Source: Bacteroidales bacterium (GTDB lineage Bacteria; Bacteroidota; Bacteroidia; Bacteroidales; UBA932). From it: a DNA stretch of 64,000 bases. The notes under the pieces were generated by a model. That model searched no databases. It was not told the DNA's origin and was given only the letters and a program-made list of their open reading frames with translations. Of the stretch, positions 40,246 through 53,280 are shown piece after piece. Every line of letters starts with the position of its first letter. Within the stretch, counting starts at the first letter, position 1. A program made the translations under genes and the position numbers. The stretch lies in the NCBI GenBank assembly GCA_016286385.1, contig JAEESO010000012.1, forward strand, positions 1-64,000, read 5' to 3'.

Positions 40246-43139
40246 ATGCTTTGCCGCACATTATTCAGCACACTGGCAGCCACAGTAATGCTTGTGGCGT
40301 GCTCTTCTCCCGTCAAAATCGGCCTTATCTCTTCCGATGAAGGCCTTAGGTCAATGCTGGAAGAGCGGGGGTATGTATGCGAGGATATCACCCCCGGGTC
40401 ACCCCTTGACGGCTATGACCTTGTATGGTGGAACCGTACGGATACAACGGCATTGACTCCTGATGAAATATCGGCCGGTCCTGCCTTTATCCGCTATATT
40501 GAAAAAGGTGGGAATGTGGTTCTGTCCATGGATGCTGTGCGTCTTGGTAATGCCTGGGGCCTTGAACCAAATCCCGTTGAGGAGAATTCATGGGCGGCGG
40601 AAGACTACGGTTTTGGACGCAAGGTTGGATACCATTCCTACCGCAGCCACCCTCTCTTTGATGGTATGCATGGCGGCGCTTATGTGTGGCATGGCCATCA
40701 GGACAATAAATGCAGGGTCCTTGGTTATTCCGGGGACAATGCCCCGCAGCGTGAAGGCACGCGTATAGTTGCCACGCTCTGGGAGCTTATTTTCTATCAT
40801 CCTGATTACAAGGTTATCTGGGAGCAGAAAATAGGAAAGGGGCACCTCCTCTCCATAGGCTGTTTCCTCTACTATGGCCGTCCCAACTACAATACCAAGA
40901 TCCTGGGCCGATTCACAGCTAATGTGGTGAACTGGCTCACAGGGGGTAAGACTCAGAGTCCTGAAAGATACTGGACATATGCACCCGCAGAGGTCCAGAC
41001 AGGAAGTGAGATTCCTGTTTCAGGAGTATCTTCTGCCTCTCCCGCCCGCTGGGCTCTGGCCTCAGATGTAGATTCCCTTGTCTTTGCACCTTCTGCCCAG
41101 GAGATAGTTGTCCCGTCGCGCAGATGTATGACCGTCTGCGACGAGCGCGGCGGCATCAAGGAAATCTGGACCCATCCCATCATGTCCCTTAAGGAACTGG
41201 GCGTCTCAGTAGCTTCCGGAGGAAGTATCTATCCGTTGAGGGATCCCGTCAGCGTGACTCTGAGGGCGGGAAGTATCTCCAGGTATTTCAATGCAGGCCC
41301 GGTAAGCCTGACAGAGATCCTTACCACGGATCCTGAATCTCCTGCCGTGGTGGCGCACTATCAGTGGGAAGGGGAGGTTGACAGCCTTGTTGTCTCCTTC
41401 TCCTCCAACATGCGCTTCATGTGGCCGTATGATTCCGATGCCCTGGGATCCATCCATGGCGGATGGTCTGAGAATGCCGGACTATATGCTATTACCGCGG
41501 GCAACGGGGAGTTCGTTTCGCTTCTTGGCGCCAACCTTCCTGGGAAAGTCCTCACGGAGGGCCGCGCGGGGCAGCTGCTTCAGTTAAATGCATCCATATC
41601 TCTGGATGCCTACGGCCATCAGGCCTGCGATATCGTAATGGCAGCAGGCAGCGAAGGCATGAAGCCAGCACTGCAGGCATATAAGAAGGCCATGAAAGAC
41701 CCCCGCGCCGTATACGGGAACAACACTGATTACTGGCAGAAATACCTTGAGAACACGGTAAGTGTGGTATCTCCGGATCCCGAATTCAACGAGGGTTACC
41801 GCTGGGCAACGGTATCGGCCGGCCAGTTCATCGCAGAGACCCCGGGAATTGGTTCCGCCCTTATGGCCGGATACGCCTCTTCGCTTCGCGGATGGGGAGG
41901 CGGCCACCGCGTGAGCGGCCGTCCCGGTTACGCCTGGTATTTTGGACGTGACTCTGAAATTGCCGGGTTCGCATATCTTGGAATGGGTGATTTTGAGGCT
42001 GTAAGGTCCACCTTGGAGGTGCTCTCAGACTTCCAGGGGGAGGACGGTCCCATCTTCCATGAACTCACCACCAGCGGCTCCGACCATTTTGACGCATCTG
42101 ATGCCACACCTCTCTACGTTATTCTGATGGCCGATTACCTGAGGGCTACAGGAGACACCCGTTTTGTGAAGGAGCACATGCCCAACGTCTATAAGGCCAT
42201 GGACTTCTGCTTCTCCACGGACACTGACGGAGACCACTTCATAGAGATCCGTCACGTGGGGCACGGCTGGCTGGAAGGAGGGGATTATTTTGCCGATAAT
42301 ACGGAATTCTACCTTTGCGGTATCTGGGCCAGGGCGCTTTCGGACGCCGCCTGGCTTGCCGCTATTTACGGGGAGGAGGAAAAATCCAAGGCCTGGGCAG
42401 AGGAATCAAGGGTTGTGACCAAGGAACTGGACCGCTATTGGAATCCAAAGGGCTATTATAATTATGGTATATATAATGACGGCTCTTTCACCACTTCCCT
42501 CCTTGCCCTGGAATCCTTCCCTATCTGGCTTGGCGTGACAGATCCAGAGAAGGCGGCACATACGGTACAGTGGTATTCCGGAGACAATTTCACCCAGCCC
42601 TGGGGTGTGCGTCAAACGGGAGACCCCCGCGACGAAGAGAATGTGGGTCCCTATGACGAGAGCAATATCTGGCCGCTTCTCACAGGCTCAGTGTCTTTGG
42701 CCGAATACTGCACCGGATTCAAGGATGCAGCCTATTACCATCTTATGGGTAACCTCAGGTGCTACAGCGGCTCCACTCACGGGCGCGTTCCGGAAGTCCT
42801 AAGGGGGAACGCCTACAGAAGCGGAGGTATCACGGCATTCCAGTGCTGGTCCGAAACAGGTGTGACAGGCCCCGTGATCCGCGGAATGCTTGGCTGGACC
42901 TGCAACGCCATAGACGGCACATGCACGCTTACCCCGCAGCTCCCCGATCACTGGAACAGCCTTAAGGTCCGCGGCCTCCGCATGGGCCAGGATCTGATTG
43001 GTTTTGATATGACTGCAGAGGGCGATACCCTCACCTTTGACTTCACCTCTACCGGCAAACCCAAGGAACTGACGTTCACTTATGCCGGAAAGACACAGAT
43101 ACTGACTTTGTACAATAACACTAAACTGGTAATAAACAA

Positions 43140-43143
<4 letters not shown>
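40246..43143 (+). CDS. Six-hairpin glycosidase with ThuA-like N-terminal domain
   Basis: 965-residue lipoprotein (lipobox LVAC, Cys19). About 20-235 resembles a ThuA/glutamine-amidotransferase-like fold (YDLVWWNRTDT, IEKGGNVVLSMDAV, GKGHLLSIGC). About 240-490 is beta-rich. About 500-880 is an (alpha/alpha)6 toroid with the GH15/amylo-1,6-glucosidase-like motif AWYFGRDSEIAGFAYLG near 563 and GRVPEVLRG later. The C-terminus is a short beta domain. I cannot assign a GH family or substrate. First gene of the long operon divergent from the AraC-type regulator; the GH127 start overlaps its stop (ATGA). Confidence 0.7.
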
Positions 43144-45152
<2,009 letters not shown>

Positions 45153-45158
45153 AAGAAG

Positions 45159-46802
45159 ATGAAAAGAAGAATACTCATACTCCTCATTCTTGCATGCCCT
45201 TTCCTCATGAACGGGTCATGCACGCCAACAGAAGCGGTAAAGCCGGAGGATAAGACCCCCGAGGATCAGACGCCGGGTCCAGGTACAGATGTAACCGGGC
45301 CGGAAATAGCCCTGGTGGCTCCCGCAGACGGCTTTTCTTTGGAATTATGGTACAATGAGGACTATGCCTTTGAGTGGAAGCCTCTTGATGGCCAGAATTT
45401 CTACCGTCTGAATTTCAGCAGTACTGCCGATATGGCAAAGGTGTCTTCCATAGTTGTCAACGGCACGGAGGCCTCCGTGAGCTGGCGTGACCTTGACAAG
45501 GCCTTTAAGGAAATCGGCCTTGGGTCTGCGCAGACAGCGGATGTCTGGTGGAGCGTAGCTCCCTGGACGGAAGGGACGGCTTATACTCCCAAAGTGCGCC
45601 GCCTGAGAGTTACCACCCTCAAGGAAGACGGAGTTTCCGAGCCTGTGACGGACCCTGTAAAGGTTAAGGTTGCCGTAGTCTACGAGGACCCTGTTTACAA
45701 CGATCCCTCCAATCCTTCAGACCCCCGCAACGGAAAGCGTATCCATGAGATTGAGCACTGGAACAACCCCTGGGCCCAGATGCAGGAGTATGCTGCGGCC
45801 TTTGAGGAAATCTCTCACGGCGCAGTGGATATAGAGATAGTGGAGGAGCATGATTCTGAACAGTTGTTCTGCTACACCGCCTCTACAGCAAGTTCCTCCA
45901 ACCGGGAATACATGACTCCCGTGCTGCTCTACAAGCGCTACCTGGACCCCGATCCCGATAGCGGAAAGGCTCACATTGACATTGACGGAAAAACCCTGGA
46001 GTACGACTACGTGGCCATGATGGATGCCTTTGACCTTTCTGCCAAAGTAGAGGCAGGCACCATCAACGAGGTTTGGGTGTACAACCATCCCGCCTGTAAG
46101 ATGAACGAGTCCCGCTTCATGGGTAAGGGAGGGTTCTGGTGCAATTCCATGCCCATAGACTATGGCGTTGGAAAGAACTACGCCCACAACAAGAAACTGG
46201 TGTGCGTGATGTTCTGCAACTATGAACGCACAGTGGACCTTGCCCTCCACAGCTTTGCCCACAGGACGGAGTCCATAATGAGCCAGCTGTACTATCAGAA
46301 TTACAACACCAAGTCAAAGACCTGGCGTGACTACAACAAGTACGGCGTGTTCACATACGTGTATGAACGTGACTGGTTCAAAGGGACCACTCGTGACCTC
46401 AACAAGTTTGACATGTTCTTCTCCCATGGAAGCGCATATGAAAAGGTAGGGGAGAAGGGATATGCCCACATCGGTTGCTGCCATTCTCCCTGCAACACTG
46501 ACATGAACTACGGGTACGAGGACACAGCCTCCATCTATTCCTTTGCCGACGAATGGGACAATTACCCCTACGTCCACGGCATAAAGGCCGATGCCCGCAA
46601 GGTCACATGCGCGGAATGGCAGCACCCCAAAGGCTACCAATACGGCTATATGAAGTGGTTCTACAGCCATGTCCCCCACTTCAAGGGCATCAACACCTTT
46701 GATGAAGGAGACCTTCACCTGAATAACTGGTGGCACTATCTTTTTGATTACTACGGCGCGCTGGACCTTGAGGCGCAGCTGAGAGCAGAAATAGGAAAGT
46801 AA
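45159..46802 (+). CDS. Lipoprotein of unknown function, SusE-like N-terminus, NYER/HSFAHRTES core (copy 1)
   Basis: 547 residues; lipobox NGSC (Cys21), Pro/Asp-rich linker, a fibronectin-like domain (about 50-155; FEWKPLDGQNFYRLNFS) as in SusE proteins, then a large domain I cannot name. Its conserved blocks are NEVWVYNHPACKMNESRFMG, GGFWCNSMPIDYG, NYERTVDLALHSFAHRTES (about 352-370), GCCHSPCNTDMNYGY and DLHLNNWWHYLFDYYG. Many His, Cys, Glu and Asn residues are invariant between the two tandem copies. I think related sequences occur in secreted lectin-containing proteins of other phyla. The HxxxHxxE spacing suggests a metal site, hence a possible hydrolase. Located between GH127 and SusC. Confidence 0.8.
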   Translation: MKRRILILLILACPFLMNGSCTPTEAVKPEDKTPEDQTPGPGTDVTGPEIALVAPADGFSLELWYNEDYAFEWKPLDGQNFYRLNFSSTADMAKVSSIVVNGTEASVSWRDLDKAFKEIGLGSAQTADVWWSVAPWTEGTAYTPKVRRLRVTTLKEDGVSEPVTDPVKVKVAVVYEDPVYNDPSNPSDPRNGKRIHEIEHWNNPWAQMQEYAAAFEEISHGAVDIEIVEEHDSEQLFCYTASTASSSNREYMTPVLLYKRYLDPDPDSGKAHIDIDGKTLEYDYVAMMDAFDLSAKVEAGTINEVWVYNHPACKMNESRFMGKGGFWCNSMPIDYGVGKNYAHNKKLVCVMFCNYERTVDLALHSFAHRTESIMSQLYYQNYNTKSKTWRDYNKYGVFTYVYERDWFKGTTRDLNKFDMFFSHGSAYEKVGEKGYAHIGCCHSPCNTDMNYGYEDTASIYSFADEWDNYPYVHGIKADARKVTCAEWQHPKGYQYGYMKWFYSHVPHFKGINTFDEGDLHLNNWWHYLFDYYGALDLEAQLRAEIGK

Positions 46803-46812
46803 TACAGAGTCT

Positions 46813-48354
46813 ATGAAAAGAATTCTTGCATACACTTTGATCCCTCTTGCGGTGCTTGCCTGTGCAGGCCCCCAGATCAACGTAGAAGAGGAAGTTGAGG
46901 AAGAGACCAAGACCTACAGCCTGGATCTTCAGAAACCGGAAAACTCCACTGTATGGGCATTGGAGGCGGATAAGACTTATACCTTCTCATGGCAGGCCGT
47001 CCCCGGTCAGACCAACTACAAACTTCTATTCAGCAAGAGCCAGGATTTGTCCAGCCCTTATACCGTGAGTATAAGGAAAACCTCTCAGGATCTGGATGGC
47101 AGGACCCTGGACGGTTATCTTCAGGAGCTTGGTATAGCATCTGAGGCTACGGCCGATATATGGTGGAGCGTGCTTCCCTACAAGGAGGTGGCACATACGG
47201 AGTATACCACTTTTACCCGTAAGCTCACCGTTACCCGTCTGGCCGAAGAAAAACCTGACTGGGGGCCCGTTGAGGATCCGCTGGTGGTAAAGGTGGCAGT
47301 GATCTATGAAGATCCATATTACACCAACATAAGTAATGCCTCGGACCCCTGGAACGGCAAGCGCATCCATGAGATATTCTCCTACAACGACCCTCATGCC
47401 CAGATGCTTGAATATGCCCGTGACTTCGAGGAGGTCTCCCACGGCGCAGTGGACATCCAGATAGTACACGAGTTCTCACTAAACGACCGCCTGTTCTCAT
47501 ATTATTCTGAAGGTGAGACAGAAACCTCAGAGAGAAGGTATGTCACCCCGGTTGAAATCTGCAACGACTTCATCAAGGACCATAAGAACATTGACGGAGT
47601 GGGCCTGGAGTACGACTATCCCGGTGTGCTGGATCATTTCGGCATTTCTGAAATGATAGATGCCGGTGAAGTGAACGAGGTCTGGATCTACAACCACCCT
47701 TCCTGCAAGATGAACGAGTCCCGCCTCATGGGCCAGGGAGGCTTCTGGTGCAACAGCGGCCCCATTGATTATGGCCAGGACCGCTATCATGCTCATAACA
47801 AGAAACTGGTGTGCGTGATGTTCTGCAACTATGAACGCACCGTAGACCTCGCCCTCCACAGCTTCGCTCACAGGACGGAGTCCATCATGAGCCACCTGTA
47901 TTATAATGAGAACTTCCACTGGTTCCCCAACGATTCCCATTTCTCCGGCCTGAAGAAGGACCTCCGTGCCTTTGACAAGTTCTTCTCCCACGGCACCGCC
48001 TATGAAAAGGTTAGCGACAAGGGGTATGCCCATATCGGCACCTGCCACTCTCCCTGCAATACGGACGTAAACTACGGATACTATGAGTATTCATACATCT
48101 ATACTTACGCCGACGAATGGGATAACTACCCTTATATTGAAGATAACCCCGATAATGCCCGCAGGGTGAACTGCACCGAGTGGAACAGTACCCAGTATGG
48201 GTATATGAAATGGTTCTACAAACATATCCCGCACTTCAAGGGTATCAATACCCATGACCCCAACGACCTCCATCTTAACAATTGGTGGTATTACCTCTTT
48301 GATTATTACGGGGCCGTGGAGTATGAACAGCGTCTCCAGAGAGAATTATTATAA
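46813..48354 (+). CDS. Lipoprotein of unknown function, SusE-like N-terminus, NYER/HSFAHRTES core (copy 2)
   Basis: 513 residues; lipobox VLAC (Cys17). Same plan as the preceding gene: a fibronectin-like domain (about 35-140; FSWQAVPGQTNYKLLFS) and the unknown domain with NEVWIYNHPSCKMNESRLMG, NYERTVDLALHSFAHRTES, GTCHSPCNTDVNYGY and DLHLNNWWYYLFDYYG. The N-terminal part has diverged far more than the core, so the core is under function-level constraint. Part of the core is nearly identical at DNA level to copy 1 (46189-46231 against 47799-47841), suggesting gene conversion. It starts 10 bp after copy 1 and 17 bp before SusC3. Confidence 0.8.
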   Translation: MKRILAYTLIPLAVLACAGPQINVEEEVEEETKTYSLDLQKPENSTVWALEADKTYTFSWQAVPGQTNYKLLFSKSQDLSSPYTVSIRKTSQDLDGRTLDGYLQELGIASEATADIWWSVLPYKEVAHTEYTTFTRKLTVTRLAEEKPDWGPVEDPLVVKVAVIYEDPYYTNISNASDPWNGKRIHEIFSYNDPHAQMLEYARDFEEVSHGAVDIQIVHEFSLNDRLFSYYSEGETETSERRYVTPVEICNDFIKDHKNIDGVGLEYDYPGVLDHFGISEMIDAGEVNEVWIYNHPSCKMNESRLMGQGGFWCNSGPIDYGQDRYHAHNKKLVCVMFCNYERTVDLALHSFAHRTESIMSHLYYNENFHWFPNDSHFSGLKKDLRAFDKFFSHGTAYEKVSDKGYAHIGTCHSPCNTDVNYGYYEYSYIYTYADEWDNYPYIEDNPDNARRVNCTEWNSTQYGYMKWFYKHIPHFKGINTHDPNDLHLNNWWYYLFDYYGAVEYEQRLQRELL

Positions 48355-48370
48355 ACCATTTAATAACACT

Positions 48371-51300
48371 ATGTCAACTAAACTCCAAAGAATCGGAACC
48401 TTCTTCCTTGGGACCGTCCTACTCCTTCTGGCTCCGGCCATAAGGGTGGATGCCCAGAGGACGGTTACGGCAAAGGGAACGGTCATCGACCAGAACGGTG
48501 ATCCCGTTCCAGCCGCCGTATTCTATGTCAAGGGGAACAAGGACAACGGCGGTGTTGCCAAGGACAATGGTACATTCAGTATCACGGTCCCCAGAGGCGC
48601 CACCCTGGTGTTCACGAGTCTCGGTTATGCCGACGTAGAACAGACGGCGTCAACCAACATGGTTGTCCAGATGAAGACGGAGAGCCAGATGCTTGATGAG
48701 CTGGTTGTTGTGGGTTACACCAAAGAGAACCTGAGGAACATTTCCGCCGCTGTCCAGCGCGTGGATATGCAGGCTCTGGAAAACAACCAGTCAGTGTCCC
48801 TGGCCTCCATGCTCGCCGGTCAGGCCGCAGGTCTGCAGACCGTTACCCGAAGCGGCGTCCCCGGTGCCTCTAACACCGGTCTGGTTATCCGAGGCAACAG
48901 TTCCCTGTCATCGGCCAATGATATCACGGGTATATCCAACCCGCTTTATATCATTGACGGTGTCCCTATGTCCCTCCAGGATTTCGCCGGATACAACGTG
49001 ACGGATAACGACTTCCTGTCATCGCTGAACCCGCAGGATATCCAGAGCATCGACATCCTGAAAGATGCCGCAGCAACGGCTATCTACGGTTCCCGAGGCG
49101 CTAACGGCGTTGTCATCATCACCACCAGAAAGGGTACGTCCGGAAAAGCCCGTATCACGGCCCGTGTAAGCCACGGTTTCACCGTCAAGCCGGCCAAGAT
49201 TCCGGTATATGTGGGCCAGGAGGAGCGCGAGGCCAAGATCGACCTCCTCAAGAAAACCTGGACCAACCTTTTCCAGGGGGCCGAGTGGTACGACCAGCGT
49301 ACAAGCGGTAACGGCGCAACCTACGTGGAAGCCATTGCCTATCCTTCCGTGCTCTCGGATAAGTACAACCCGTACTTCAACAACGCCTACGACTTCCAGA
49401 ATATGTTCTATCAGACCGGCCAGACCGGCAATTACGACCTATCCATGGAAGGTGGTAACGAGAACAATTCATACCGCGTGTCGCTGGCTCATTACAACGA
49501 GACCGGTGTCCTGGTGGGTTATGGCCTTTCCCGTACAAACCTTTCAATGTCTCTGGTTACGGATGTGAACAAATGGATTCACAACGAGGTTGTGATGCGT
49601 TACTCCTACGTAGACCGTGAAGGCGGTATGGGTGATGTGATGAAGGCCATGCCTACAAGCCCCACCAACCTCCCTTCATCCCTGTTCTACCGTACTCCCA
49701 CTGAATTGAATCAGATGTCTGGTGAACTTGGTGACGCCTACAACAAGAACGTTTCCCATAACCTCACGGTGGGTGAAACCCTGCGTCTGAAGTTTGCCGA
49801 ATGGCTCACCATGGACAATCAGGTTTCCATGGTACTGGATTTCGGAAAGCGCGACTATTCCGTTCCTTCCATTGCACGAACGGATAACAAGAGTATCGCC
49901 TACTCCTATGCCAGCATGACCACAACCTACAACGTGAACTCTGTCCTTAACTTCAACAAGTCTTTCGGCAAGGACAAGAAACACACGGTAATCGCCCTGC
50001 TGGGAACGGAGGTTAACATCAATGACCTGAATACCCTGAGGGCCGAGGCCCAGTCCGGTATGTCGGATCACCTGAAGGTTATCCAGGGATACACCAAGGA
50101 GAACACCTTTGCTTATTCCGATATTGTGACCTCCAGGATGTTCTCCGTATTCGGCCTGCTTTCCTACGGCTTTGCCGGGAACCGCTACAAGATTGAAGGT
50201 GTGTACCGCCGTGACGGCTCCTCCCGTTTCGGTGCCAATACGCGCTGGGCAAACTTCCCTTCAGTGAAGGCTCAGTGGGCATTCAGCGAAGAGCCCTGGC
50301 TGAAGCCGGTTACCGGTGCCTGGATGGACTTCGGTAAGCTGCGTGTCTCATACGGTACCTCCGGTGAAATCTACTACGACCCCCTGCTTCAGTACAACTC
50401 CCTGGTTGCTCCAAACGGATTTGGTTCAGGCGTGCTCTGGGCATCCAGCAACAAGATGGACGTCAAGACCTATGGCGGCAACCTCTCCCTGGTCTCCGAC
50501 TTCGACAAGATAGCTAACAAGGACCTCACATGGAGCTGGTCAAAGGAAGTGGACTACGGTCTTGACCTGGAACTCTTCGGCCGTAGGCTGAACATGACTT
50601 TCGATATTTACTCCAGATATATCTCCAACCTGGTGTATACGTCACAGCTTCCTGCCTACGTCGGCTTCAACAGGATTTCCTCCAACCTTGTGGATATGGT
50701 GGGACACGGTTTTGAGGCATCCCTCACGGCCTACCTCTTCCCCCGTACCAGCAAGGTGCAGTGGGACTGGACCCTCAACCTTGGCAACAACCACATGGTC
50801 ATAGCAAAGATGGGTAACGGCGGTAAGGACTATATCAACACCGACGAAAACTATGCGTTCATCCAGGGCGCCCCTGCCTTCCAGTATTATATGCATGAGT
50901 ATCAGGGCGCGCTTGACAACTTCTCCGACCTTCCAGTGAATCCGCTCACCGGTGAGGCTCTTACGTATTATATGGTAGATATGGGTCTTGCCAGAAATCT
51001 CCAGGGACGTATCTTCCCGGGATGTTCCCTCTATACGGATGTTGACGGTGACTACTATCTCCGCAACGACGAAAGCGACATGAAGGTCATCGAAGGAAAG
51101 ACCGCAGAACCCAAGATCACAGGCGGTCTGTCCACCGGCTTCAAGTACAAGAACTTCTCCTTCAGGATCAATACTTCATTCGCGTTCGGCCACTGGATTT
51201 TCAATACCACCCTCTACGAGCAGCTGAGCCGTCTGGACAATTCGTCCGACTTCTACCAGTATGCCCTCTACAAGTTTGACGAATCCAAGTTCTGGTCCGG

Positions 51301-51628
51301 CCCCGGCGACAACTCCTACTATCCCATGCTTTATGTGAACTACTGGGAAGGCGGCGGTGCAAGCATCTACCGTAAGTCCAGCATGTATCTGGAAAGGGGA
51401 GACTACTGGAGCATTGACAATATTAATGTTTCCTACAACCTGCCGGACAAATGGATGAGCAAGATCCACCTCCGTGGAATCAACGTCTATCTGAACGTGA
51501 GCAACGTAGCCATGTTCAAGGCCTCTTCTGTGCTTGATCCCCGCAAGGTCTCCCGTATCGGCTTCTACAATGGTGAAGGTTATCCGCTGTCCCAGACCTT
51601 CGTCATCGGCACTCAGATTCAGTTCTAA
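48371..51628 (+). CDS. SusC-family TonB-dependent transporter (pair 3)
   Basis: Start at 48371 (MSTKLQRIGTFFLG, a signal sequence ending VDAQ), not 48254, which lies inside the upstream gene. 1085 residues: regulatory-like beta-sandwich (about 32-115), plug with VVVGYTKENLRNISAAV and LYIIDGVPM plus SIDILKDAAATAIYGSRGANGV, and a barrel ending IGTQIQF. Unlike pairs 1 and 2, it is a different subgroup. It imports oligosaccharides of the locus 2 glycan with the SusD encoded 19 bp downstream. Confidence 0.95.
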   Translation: MSTKLQRIGTFFLGTVLLLLAPAIRVDAQRTVTAKGTVIDQNGDPVPAAVFYVKGNKDNGGVAKDNGTFSITVPRGATLVFTSLGYADVEQTASTNMVVQMKTESQMLDELVVVGYTKENLRNISAAVQRVDMQALENNQSVSLASMLAGQAAGLQTVTRSGVPGASNTGLVIRGNSSLSSANDITGISNPLYIIDGVPMSLQDFAGYNVTDNDFLSSLNPQDIQSIDILKDAAATAIYGSRGANGVVIITTRKGTSGKARITARVSHGFTVKPAKIPVYVGQEEREAKIDLLKKTWTNLFQGAEWYDQRTSGNGATYVEAIAYPSVLSDKYNPYFNNAYDFQNMFYQTGQTGNYDLSMEGGNENNSYRVSLAHYNETGVLVGYGLSRTNLSMSLVTDVNKWIHNEVVMRYSYVDREGGMGDVMKAMPTSPTNLPSSLFYRTPTELNQMSGELGDAYNKNVSHNLTVGETLRLKFAEWLTMDNQVSMVLDFGKRDYSVPSIARTDNKSIAYSYASMTTTYNVNSVLNFNKSFGKDKKHTVIALLGTEVNINDLNTLRAEAQSGMSDHLKVIQGYTKENTFAYSDIVTSRMFSVFGLLSYGFAGNRYKIEGVYRRDGSSRFGANTRWANFPSVKAQWAFSEEPWLKPVTGAWMDFGKLRVSYGTSGEIYYDPLLQYNSLVAPNGFGSGVLWASSNKMDVKTYGGNLSLVSDFDKIANKDLTWSWSKEVDYGLDLELFGRRLNMTFDIYSRYISNLVYTSQLPAYVGFNRISSNLVDMVGHGFEASLTAYLFPRTSKVQWDWTLNLGNNHMVIAKMGNGGKDYINTDENYAFIQGAPAFQYYMHEYQGALDNFSDLPVNPLTGEALTYYMVDMGLARNLQGRIFPGCSLYTDVDGDYYLRNDESDMKVIEGKTAEPKITGGLSTGFKYKNFSFRINTSFAFGHWIFNTTLYEQLSRLDNSSDFYQYALYKFDESKFWSGPGDNSYYPMLYVNYWEGGGASIYRKSSMYLERGDYWSIDNINVSYNLPDKWMSKIHLRGINVYLNVSNVAMFKASSVLDPRKVSRIGFYNGEGYPLSQTFVIGTQIQF

Positions 51629-51647
51629 CGCTTAAAGGAAAAGTAAT

Positions 51648-53279
51648 ATGAAAAAGTACATTATAATACTTATGGCAGCGGTGATGGCAGTGTCCGTCTC
51701 TTCCTGCAAGAAATTCCTTGAGCCCACCCAGATTGACCTTATCTATAATGAAGCCTTCTGGGAATCCCAGGCCGATGCCGAGGTTGGTGTCACCGGCATC
51801 TATTCACTATACCGTGGCCTTATGTCTTCCGGCGCCAACTGGTACCAGAGGGCCGATGTAACTTGCGGCTTCGTGAAGAACGGCTGGTCCGGTGGTTCCA
51901 ACAGGAACTACTATACCGTGGGTAACTATTCCGATGTCTCTTCCGTAGACAGGATGTGGGGTTCCATGGACAGCGCCTGCGACTGGGGCACTTTCTACAA
52001 GGTGATCGCCCAGGCCAATCTTGTTATCAGCAAGATCCTGGCAATGGATGTGAAGCAGTTCCGCAGCCAGGACGACTATAACCACCTGCTTGGTGAAGCG
52101 TACTTCCTCCGCGCACTCACGTATTTCGACATCCTGAGGGTGTGGGGTGACGCTCCGCTTATCACCGATGCAATCGAATCCTCCAGCCAGGTGATCAACA
52201 AGGATCACTCTCCCATCCTTATCGGCCGCAGCTCTGACTTTGAAATAGCCAGCCAGGTCCTTGCCGATGCAGAGCAGGCCGTGGCCCTTCTGGATTACGG
52301 CATCCCCGGCAGCGCAAGCTGGGGCATCCGCGCCAACAAGGGATCGGCCCTTCAGCTGCTGGCACATGCTAACATGTGGGCCAACTTCCTGGCCAGGCGC
52401 GACCGTCTGCCCAATCCGCTGGGTTATGTGGCCGATGCAATCACCGCCCTTGAAGACCTCAGGGATCACGGCGGATACTCATATGTGGATTACAGCAGTG
52501 CCGATGCAGTCAAGGCCATGTTCAACGGCCAGTCCTCAGAGGCGGTCTTCGAGCTATATGTGGGCACGGAGAACAACGAGTCTTACAGGGCCGACTGGTC
52601 TGGCGTCCAGGCCTACACCTGCAAGATGAATCCTCTTGACGACGACCCCACCCATGACCGTTCGGCCGGTATCGACTGGATCCCCTACAGCCAGAAACCC
52701 AAGCTCTACCCCGAGTACGATTTCGCCATCGGTGGTCCCGACATCCGTCCTCACCTCTTCTTCGGCGCATGGGATTCCACCTACAACGAGCCTTTCAACG
52801 AGACCCAGGGTTCATCCACCAACGACCGAACCAAGGTCACCTGGCTCACCAAGTGGGCTCAGCTTACGGAGGACACCGAGCGTGAGCAGGGTTCCTACAT
52901 CGCCTACTTCGCAGAGTGCAATATTCCCGTTTTCCGCTATACGGATGCCATGCTTCTGCTTGCCGAGGCCTATTACAAGAACGGCGAGGACGGTAAGGCC
53001 CTGCCCATCGTGAACGATATCCGCAACCGTGCGGGCCTGACCGATTACTCTGGCTCAGACCTCATCTCGGAGATCATGCAGGAGCGCGTGAGCGAACTCT
53101 TCGGTGAGGGCTACCTCTACTTTGACTTCGTGCGTAACAACTACTGGCCCAACGCCCACCTGATGGGTGCCGTCAAGTACCGCCAGAAGGGTTACTACTG
53201 GCCGGTTTCTTCCAGTGTTCTCTCCACAAATACCCTTATTGACCAGACTCCGTACTGGAATGGTAAGTGCAACTGGTAA
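51648..53279 (+). CDS. SusD-family glycan-binding lipoprotein (pair 3)
   Basis: 543 residues, lipobox VSSC (Cys20), then KKFLEPTQIDLIYNEAFW. RagB/SusD fold with LGEAYFLRALTYFDILRVWGDAP in the TPR region and the C-terminal NDIRNRAGL, RVSELFGEGYLYFDFVR. It is shorter than, and clearly different from, SusD1 and SusD2. Partner of SusC3. Confidence 0.95.
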   Translation: MKKYIIILMAAVMAVSVSSCKKFLEPTQIDLIYNEAFWESQADAEVGVTGIYSLYRGLMSSGANWYQRADVTCGFVKNGWSGGSNRNYYTVGNYSDVSSVDRMWGSMDSACDWGTFYKVIAQANLVISKILAMDVKQFRSQDDYNHLLGEAYFLRALTYFDILRVWGDAPLITDAIESSSQVINKDHSPILIGRSSDFEIASQVLADAEQAVALLDYGIPGSASWGIRANKGSALQLLAHANMWANFLARRDRLPNPLGYVADAITALEDLRDHGGYSYVDYSSADAVKAMFNGQSSEAVFELYVGTENNESYRADWSGVQAYTCKMNPLDDDPTHDRSAGIDWIPYSQKPKLYPEYDFAIGGPDIRPHLFFGAWDSTYNEPFNETQGSSTNDRTKVTWLTKWAQLTEDTEREQGSYIAYFAECNIPVFRYTDAMLLLAEAYYKNGEDGKALPIVNDIRNRAGLTDYSGSDLISEIMQERVSELFGEGYLYFDFVRNNYWPNAHLMGAVKYRQKGYYWPVSSSVLSTNTLIDQTPYWNGKCNW

Positions 53280-53280
53280 A

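Noticed and set aside
40137..40391. 85-residue N-terminal extension of the AraC-type regulator
   Set aside because: It crosses the divergent promoters and start codon of 40246, and a signal sequence begins at 40136.
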